Part shown: positions 6,501-9,195 of the stretch, in pieces
Numbering within the stretch: position 1 is the stretch's first letter
How the letters are laid out: each line of letters starts with the position of its first letter
Assembly (NCBI GenBank): GCA_003354225.1
Contig: PIVH01000048.1
Coordinates: forward strand, 1 to 9,195
Direction: 5' to 3'
DNA length: 9,195 bases
From: Globobulimina sp.
Lineage: Eukaryota > Foraminifera > Rotaliida
Notes under the pieces: generated by a model
The model's input: only the letters and a program-made list of their open reading frames with translations
Databases searched by the model: none
What the model was told of the DNA's origin: nothing
Program-made: the position numbers and the translations under genes

Positions 6501-8684
6501 AAGAAACACGAAAAGATGTACTATAACATCACGATGGATGGTAAGGAGATTACGAAGAAATATTCGCCGGTGAAATATCTCGGTGTATGGATTGATTGGA
6601 ATTTAAATTGGGACCATCAGTATGCGACCACCATTAGTAACGCCCGGAGAGCATTTATTAACATTTATAATCGATATAAATATGCATCGGATATGCTGGC
6701 TAAGTATCTCGTGAATATCTACAAAGCCTTCGTTTTCCCGAAGATATTATATGCTGCAGAGATATGGTACTCTGACAAGCATCCATTGACACAGAAATTG
6801 CGGGCGCTGTACAATGACATGATTCGTCACTGTAACGGTACGAATAGATCAAATCCCATAACATGGCAGCATGTACAAATTGGGGAATCTGATTTAGCCC
6901 AAACGGTTAAACAAAAAAAGTCAACATTCTGGTCACGGCTGCTTAGATCACCAACCTCCAACGTTCTCAGTCAAATTATTAAGGATAAATATTGGACGGC
7001 ATGGAGCGCGGAAAGAGTGATTGATGACACTTTCTCTTCCAAAGCACGTGAGAGCCAAATGAATGATAGTAAGCCACAGAATGATTTGGATATTGTTATA
7101 AATAACAAAATCCGAAGGAATGGGATGAATAAGGAATGGACGTTCAAAGAAAACAAGCGCCACGTTCATGGGTACAAAGATAAGAAGACTTCGCCGAATA
7201 AATATAGAATGCGATTCAAAGGACGCTATCACATTTTATACGAAATATTTGACGAAGCTAAAAATGCAAAGAACTCCGATTACATTTTTATGAAGGATAT
7301 CGATTTCGGACTTATTCCGAAACGGATTTCACATCAAAATGATTTCATTCCCATACCAAGAAACCTGACGTACCAATCGAGCCGCAATGACGCCGAGAAA
7401 CTATCATTCAGTAAAAAGTGGGTCAGACAGTGGGCGGACACGCTTTTTTGTCACGATGGAGATCCACAAAATATTTACAAAGTGGAAGACAAGAACATTC
7501 AGCTTTTATTCTCCGATGGTTCGAATAAAGACATGTTTGGAGGCGCCGGCTATTGGTCATGTAATTTAAAGTATTATTTGGAGGAAGCAGACTTAGATGA
7601 ATTGAGGCGAACCAATTACGTGTCAATGAATCGTAACAGCTCCAATGGAGTCAGTGATTATTGCTATGGAGCATACCATACTGGAATAAGAAGCTCGATC
7701 GACCATTGTGAACTGGATGCAGCTATCCATGGAATCTCTGATTTATATAGATATTGTTATGACATATTCAATGTCAATGAAAAAGATGTGCCAGGATATG
7801 TTTGTATTGCTATCGACAGCGAAACAGTGGTAAAATGGCTGGCTGGCGAATGGCACTCGAACGATCCATTAATTTGCGACAAAATCAGAAGATTCTATGA
7901 GGCGGTAAGCGATTTAGCTGACTTCAACATCGATGTAAATATTATATGGGTGAAGGCCCACAATAATGAGATTGGTAACGAAGCTGCCGATGACATGGCG
8001 AAAGCGGCCATGTATGACATTTATCAGACGCGGAATTGGAACGAGGTTGAGAAGATTTATTCGAATACGGAGTGGATAAATTACGGCATGAAAGCAGTAA
8101 AGAAAGAAAATAAACGATACGGGCTATATAATACTTTAAATAAATGGTCTAAGTATCGAGAGAGAAGAGGAAGCAGTGGAGACAGTGGTGATGCACTGAC
8201 AAAGAATTTGATTGATTGGGAGATAGGTTATCACTATGCCTATAAATATGAACTGAATAATCTGTATCGATGGCAATGGTGCATCATTACGCAATTGCGA
8301 TGTGGCCATAATTGTTTGAATGCGCAAAGAAAGTATGGTATTGAGACGAAAATGTGTGCCCACAATGCCTGTATCAACGAAGAAGAAAATCTGAAGCACT
8401 TTATTTGGAATTGCCCACAGTATGAGCCATATCGATCGAATATGGTTGAAGCGATGAGTGATTTGTATCAAGTGGCTCATGATATGAGCTTTATGGATTC
8501 CGATTACAATAATTTGATTAAATTTATGTTATTTCCGTATCAATTGGAACTATCGGAGGATGACATAAAAAATGATAAGCAGAAACGAATAAGTTTATTG
8601 GACAAAAGAATAGAAATTTTGAAACATTTATGCGATTATGTAAAACAAACGAAGCGATTCGAAAGCGAATCAATGACTCAATAG
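3555..8684 (+). CDS. LINE ORF2: EEP endonuclease, reverse transcriptase, RNase H
   Basis: 1709 aa from ATG 3555 (A at -3) to TAG; a later start (M42 or M101) is possible. Residues 1-150 are an acidic Ser/Asn-rich extension. The EEP endonuclease (about 157-425) shows QWNVDG (N164), LQEM (E192), NTYYRPQNG, GGDFNAHNNAW (D333, N335), APDVV and SDHV (D418, H419), so its active site looks complete. The RT (about 714-1070) has LILKAGK, SYRPVALLS, motif A VILIDFKAAFD (D848), YADD (927-930), and a thumb region with VKYLGVWID and LYAAEIWY. Motif B is abnormal: between W899 and L918 the usual PQGS-LSP loop is missing. RNase H (about 1315-1490) has SDGS (D1321), CELDAA (E1386), AIDSETV (D1421) and KAHNNEIGNEAADDMAK (H1469, D1479). 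A C-terminal LRCGH plus C-X4-C-X8-H-X4-C (C1601, C1606, H1615, C1620) is typical of LINE ORF2 ends. The protein would nick DNA and copy element RNA at the target. Confidence 0.93.
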   Translation: MNNDPKPPHCINHTLRCGNHSSLSSAVSVPAEEYNYNLFQSMTSRDASLSGSNLFVSNESDAGDIVLNQRNQHSNVVNVPLANNPYGDIGALSSEEDTASMDSYLNNLNDLELESNKNEYNHTSNESDNSEDRDLILQDIESSNKLRDDFLFERKNGLLICQWNVDGFTNNIRTHLHYIICTKCPDIFVLQEMYKFYDKNCSDWNAVIKGYKSIKMKKDGYGKVLVLIRNGIHHERININFKHNNVIDKRIESLNEFDSDFEAKRTNLLMTKLYTITLKVYNNTMAQAFIINTYYRPQNGSPQGSDINLILKYYGLLVKKPAIKNHPVWTGGDFNAHNNAWFNGEIRSSKAQKCGDILSDWIYKNKWNVLNDGEPTRIRKKQRTAPDVVITNSRTKDDDWKCWSEDLSDFDEKRYLSDHVCLYSYHSGSDLYEVCPDEFVIKMGEDRNWDKWEKELAIKVAEWNGKYGDKINKLIDHYLEVYGNGNCDINRRYLKDHVGLSEDDIIEAVEVYFKRVIIDTSINALGLRKKSKGKSMPWMTMEIKNAISGFKSYKQRFESFSKKKKRKCKGILNAKRAIRNELCENGKIAWLRDEIRSMGNEGRMPWKKINAIIKNDKAASDMIPVWYNRDGTINAIKSSEKAANYLNYIHRFDDDEMEEEVEKVENRKFDKIVNDYNQSNRKKFGTKLHREETIKMNSIMRRDETKKIIMSFSRKKAGNSDKSNYVLLQNGIDILGEGLYRCYNILFILGIRVKFMNVREISLILKAGKEAKYMDSYRPVALLSSCSNPFDKWMAGRYLTYGIKMRIIRLRHFGFIKGVGCNDTIAYLVELIWNNRIIRRETHVILIDFKAAFDTLQHKMILDCMEFEIGVTGFALRYLYVALEYRWGRVKVYGFYSEWRQDVIFIFFSIEFDVVNELNLGLTLIGYADDNNLVSDGSVHGKKLEENMQFAVDLICYIAKKKRLFLQPKKQNYIVIDDRLNKKKHEKMYYNITMDGKEITKKYSPVKYLGVWIDWNLNWDHQYATTISNARRAFINIYNRYKYASDMLAKYLVNIYKAFVFPKILYAAEIWYSDKHPLTQKLRALYNDMIRHCNGTNRSNPITWQHVQIGESDLAQTVKQKKSTFWSRLLRSPTSNVLSQIIKDKYWTAWSAERVIDDTFSSKARESQMNDSKPQNDLDIVINNKIRRNGMNKEWTFKENKRHVHGYKDKKTSPNKYRMRFKGRYHILYEIFDEAKNAKNSDYIFMKDIDFGLIPKRISHQNDFIPIPRNLTYQSSRNDAEKLSFSKKWVRQWADTLFCHDGDPQNIYKVEDKNIQLLFSDGSNKDMFGGAGYWSCNLKYYLEEADLDELRRTNYVSMNRNSSNGVSDYCYGAYHTGIRSSIDHCELDAAIHGISDLYRYCYDIFNVNEKDVPGYVCIAIDSETVVKWLAGEWHSNDPLICDKIRRFYEAVSDLADFNIDVNIIWVKAHNNEIGNEAADDMAKAAMYDIYQTRNWNEVEKIYSNTEWINYGMKAVKKENKRYGLYNTLNKWSKYRERRGSSGDSGDALTKNLIDWEIGYHYAYKYELNNLYRWQWCIITQLRCGHNCLNAQRKYGIETKMCAHNACINEEENLKHFIWNCPQYEPYRSNMVEAMSDLYQVAHDMSFMDSDYNNLIKFMLFPYQLELSEDDIKNDKQKRISLLDKRIEILKHLCDYVKQTKRFESESMTQ

Positions 8685-8943
8685 GAGTTAGTTAATTATG
8701 TATGACTTGTCGACAAAGTAACATTTTGTTTACATGTTGAGATAACTCTCATTTCTTTTTATTTTATCTTTTATGGTGTTTGAGTTTATGTGGTGTGATA
8801 TATACAACGTTTGGCGTGCGATTTGTTTGTTATTACTGTGTTTACAGTAATTTATCCTCGAGTTACGAACTTTTGTGCGTGTTGTTTTGTATCGCAAAGT
8901 TTATTTATTTAATTAGAGTTTTCATCAGTTTTGTACAATACAT
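8685..8943 (+). other. T/G-rich presumed LINE 3' UTR
   Basis: After the ORF2 TAG the plus strand becomes T- and G-rich. No AATAAA, poly(A) or simple-repeat tail is present, so the element's end is not marked. One hairpin (8832-8851) is the only clear structure. A forward frame is open from 8741, which in such T-rich sequence may be compositional. Confidence 0.5.
8832..8851. repeat. 8-bp stem hairpin with GTTT loop
   Basis: ATTACTGT (8832-8839) and ACAGTAAT (8844-8851) are perfect reverse complements around GTTT. It lies 148 bp after the ORF2 stop. LINE 3' UTRs often carry stem-loops recognised by the RT, but nothing here shows that this one is. Confidence 0.5.
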
Positions 8944-8944
8944 T

Positions 8945-9195
8945 ATGCAACATACCAATGTGCCTTACAATCCACGAAGAGGTCTTTCTCCATTGGAAAG
9001 ATTGCTATCAGTAGAAAGACTGCACTTGAGTCTTCTAATCACATGCAGACCTTGTCCGCGTCCTCTCTCCTATATACAAGTGCAGGCTGCGATTGTGACA
9101 CCTGCCAGCCATTCCTTTCAACCTTGCAAGATTGCTGCCAGAGTCACTTCCACTATTCCCAGTCGGCCGATGTGTGGAGATGTGCTTTACACAGT
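8945..9195 (+). CDS. Possible 3'-truncated ORF running off the window, unrecognised
   Basis: From ATG 8945 (MQHTNVPYNPRRGLSPLERL) the frame is open for 83 codons to the window end, and it is open without an ATG back to 8741. The encoded stretch is Pro/Arg/Cys-containing (CRPCPRPL, HSFQPCKIAARV) and resembles no family I know. The DNA is distinctly richer in C and G than the preceding 250 bp, as would fit host exon, another repeat, or flank beyond the LINE. An open frame of this length is only weak evidence. The minus strand has only a shorter open frame of about 50 codons here. Confidence 0.2.
   Translation, partial: MQHTNVPYNPRRGLSPLERLLSVERLHLSLLITCRPCPRPLSYIQVQAAIVTPASHSFQPCKIAARVTSTIPSRPMCGDVLYT

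Larger units (their letters stand above)
1880..8684 (+). mobile_element. Non-LTR retrotransposon (LINE) with ORF1 and EEP-RT-RNH ORF2
   Basis: The coordinates mark the minimum extent, from the ORF1 ATG to the ORF2 stop. The element has two ORFs on one strand separated by 37 bp, and ORF2 carries EEP endonuclease, reverse transcriptase, RNase H and a C-terminal CCHC cluster, the order found in I/Jockey/Tad-type LINEs. No LTRs, integrase or protease are seen. The 5' leader probably extends into 1424-1879 and the 3' UTR into 8685-8940 or beyond. I found no poly(A), no terminal simple repeat and no target-site duplication. Both ORFs are free of stops, so the copy is young or constrained, yet the RT lacks the usual motif B (6249-6308). 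The clade cannot be assigned without a tree. Confidence 0.9.

Noticed and set aside
81-8850. TTACTGTAAA (81-90) and its reverse complement TTTACAGTAA (8841-8850) as possible terminal inverted repeats
   Set aside because: An 11-bp match at most, with no extension; matches this long are expected by chance in 9 kb, and a LINE needs no TIRs.
1679-9103. Shared TGACACCT (1679-1686 and 9096-9103) as a target-site duplication
   Set aside because: Eight bases shared between two regions several hundred bp long are expected by chance, and neither copy abuts a clear element end.
1-9195. CRISPR array, tRNA or rRNA genes, bacterial operon, defence system
   Set aside because: No spaced repeats, cloverleaf or A/B box set, rRNA-like sequence or ribosome-binding sites were seen; the content is retroelement plus AT-rich eukaryotic sequence.

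Overview
The window looks like nuclear DNA of an AT-rich eukaryote. It holds a nearly complete two-ORF non-LTR retrotransposon (LINE), asparagine-coding AAT tracts and an A-rich, repeat-rich intergenic region. There are no bacterial ribosome-binding sites and no operon. The sequence alone does not show whether the host is a protist, a fungus or an invertebrate. Stops TAA and TAG end the long frames and TGA is not read through, so the standard code fits.

Layout. (1) 29-544 is an unrecognised open frame with a hydrophobic N-terminus. (2) 540-1316 looks like one gene whose reading frame changes twice (frame 0, then 1, then 0). It has a zinc-finger-like Cys/His cluster, then a Lys-rich and acidic/Asn-rich middle, then a Cys-rich C-terminus. 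Both frame changes fall at low-complexity tracts (an A11 run and an AAT run). (3) 1317-1879 carries no convincing gene. It starts with an 11-bp minisatellite whose first units are inverted, giving a 24-bp stem, and also has a 15-bp tandem duplication. (4) 1880-3517 is LINE ORF1 (545 aa from the first ATG), with no CCHC knuckles and no family I can name. (5) 3555-8684 is LINE ORF2 (1709 aa): an acidic N-terminal extension, an endonuclease/exonuclease/phosphatase (EEP/APE-like) endonuclease, a reverse transcriptase, an RNase H and a C-terminal CCHC cluster. (6) 8685-9195 is a T/G-rich 3' flank that changes to a GC-richer sequence near 8940. One forward frame is open from 8741 to the window end.

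ORF1 and ORF2 would together drive target-primed reverse transcription: ORF1 as the presumed RNA-binding partner, the endonuclease to nick the target, the RT to copy, and RNase H to clear the RNA template. The most striking oddity is that the RT keeps motif A (D848) and YADD (927-930), but the motif B segment, normally RQG-PQGS-LSP-LF, is replaced by a much shorter RQDVIFIFF stretch while the whole frame stays open. This copy, or its lineage, has either lost motif B by an in-frame deletion or uses a very divergent RT. The element's ends, target-site duplications and 3' tail are not identifiable here.
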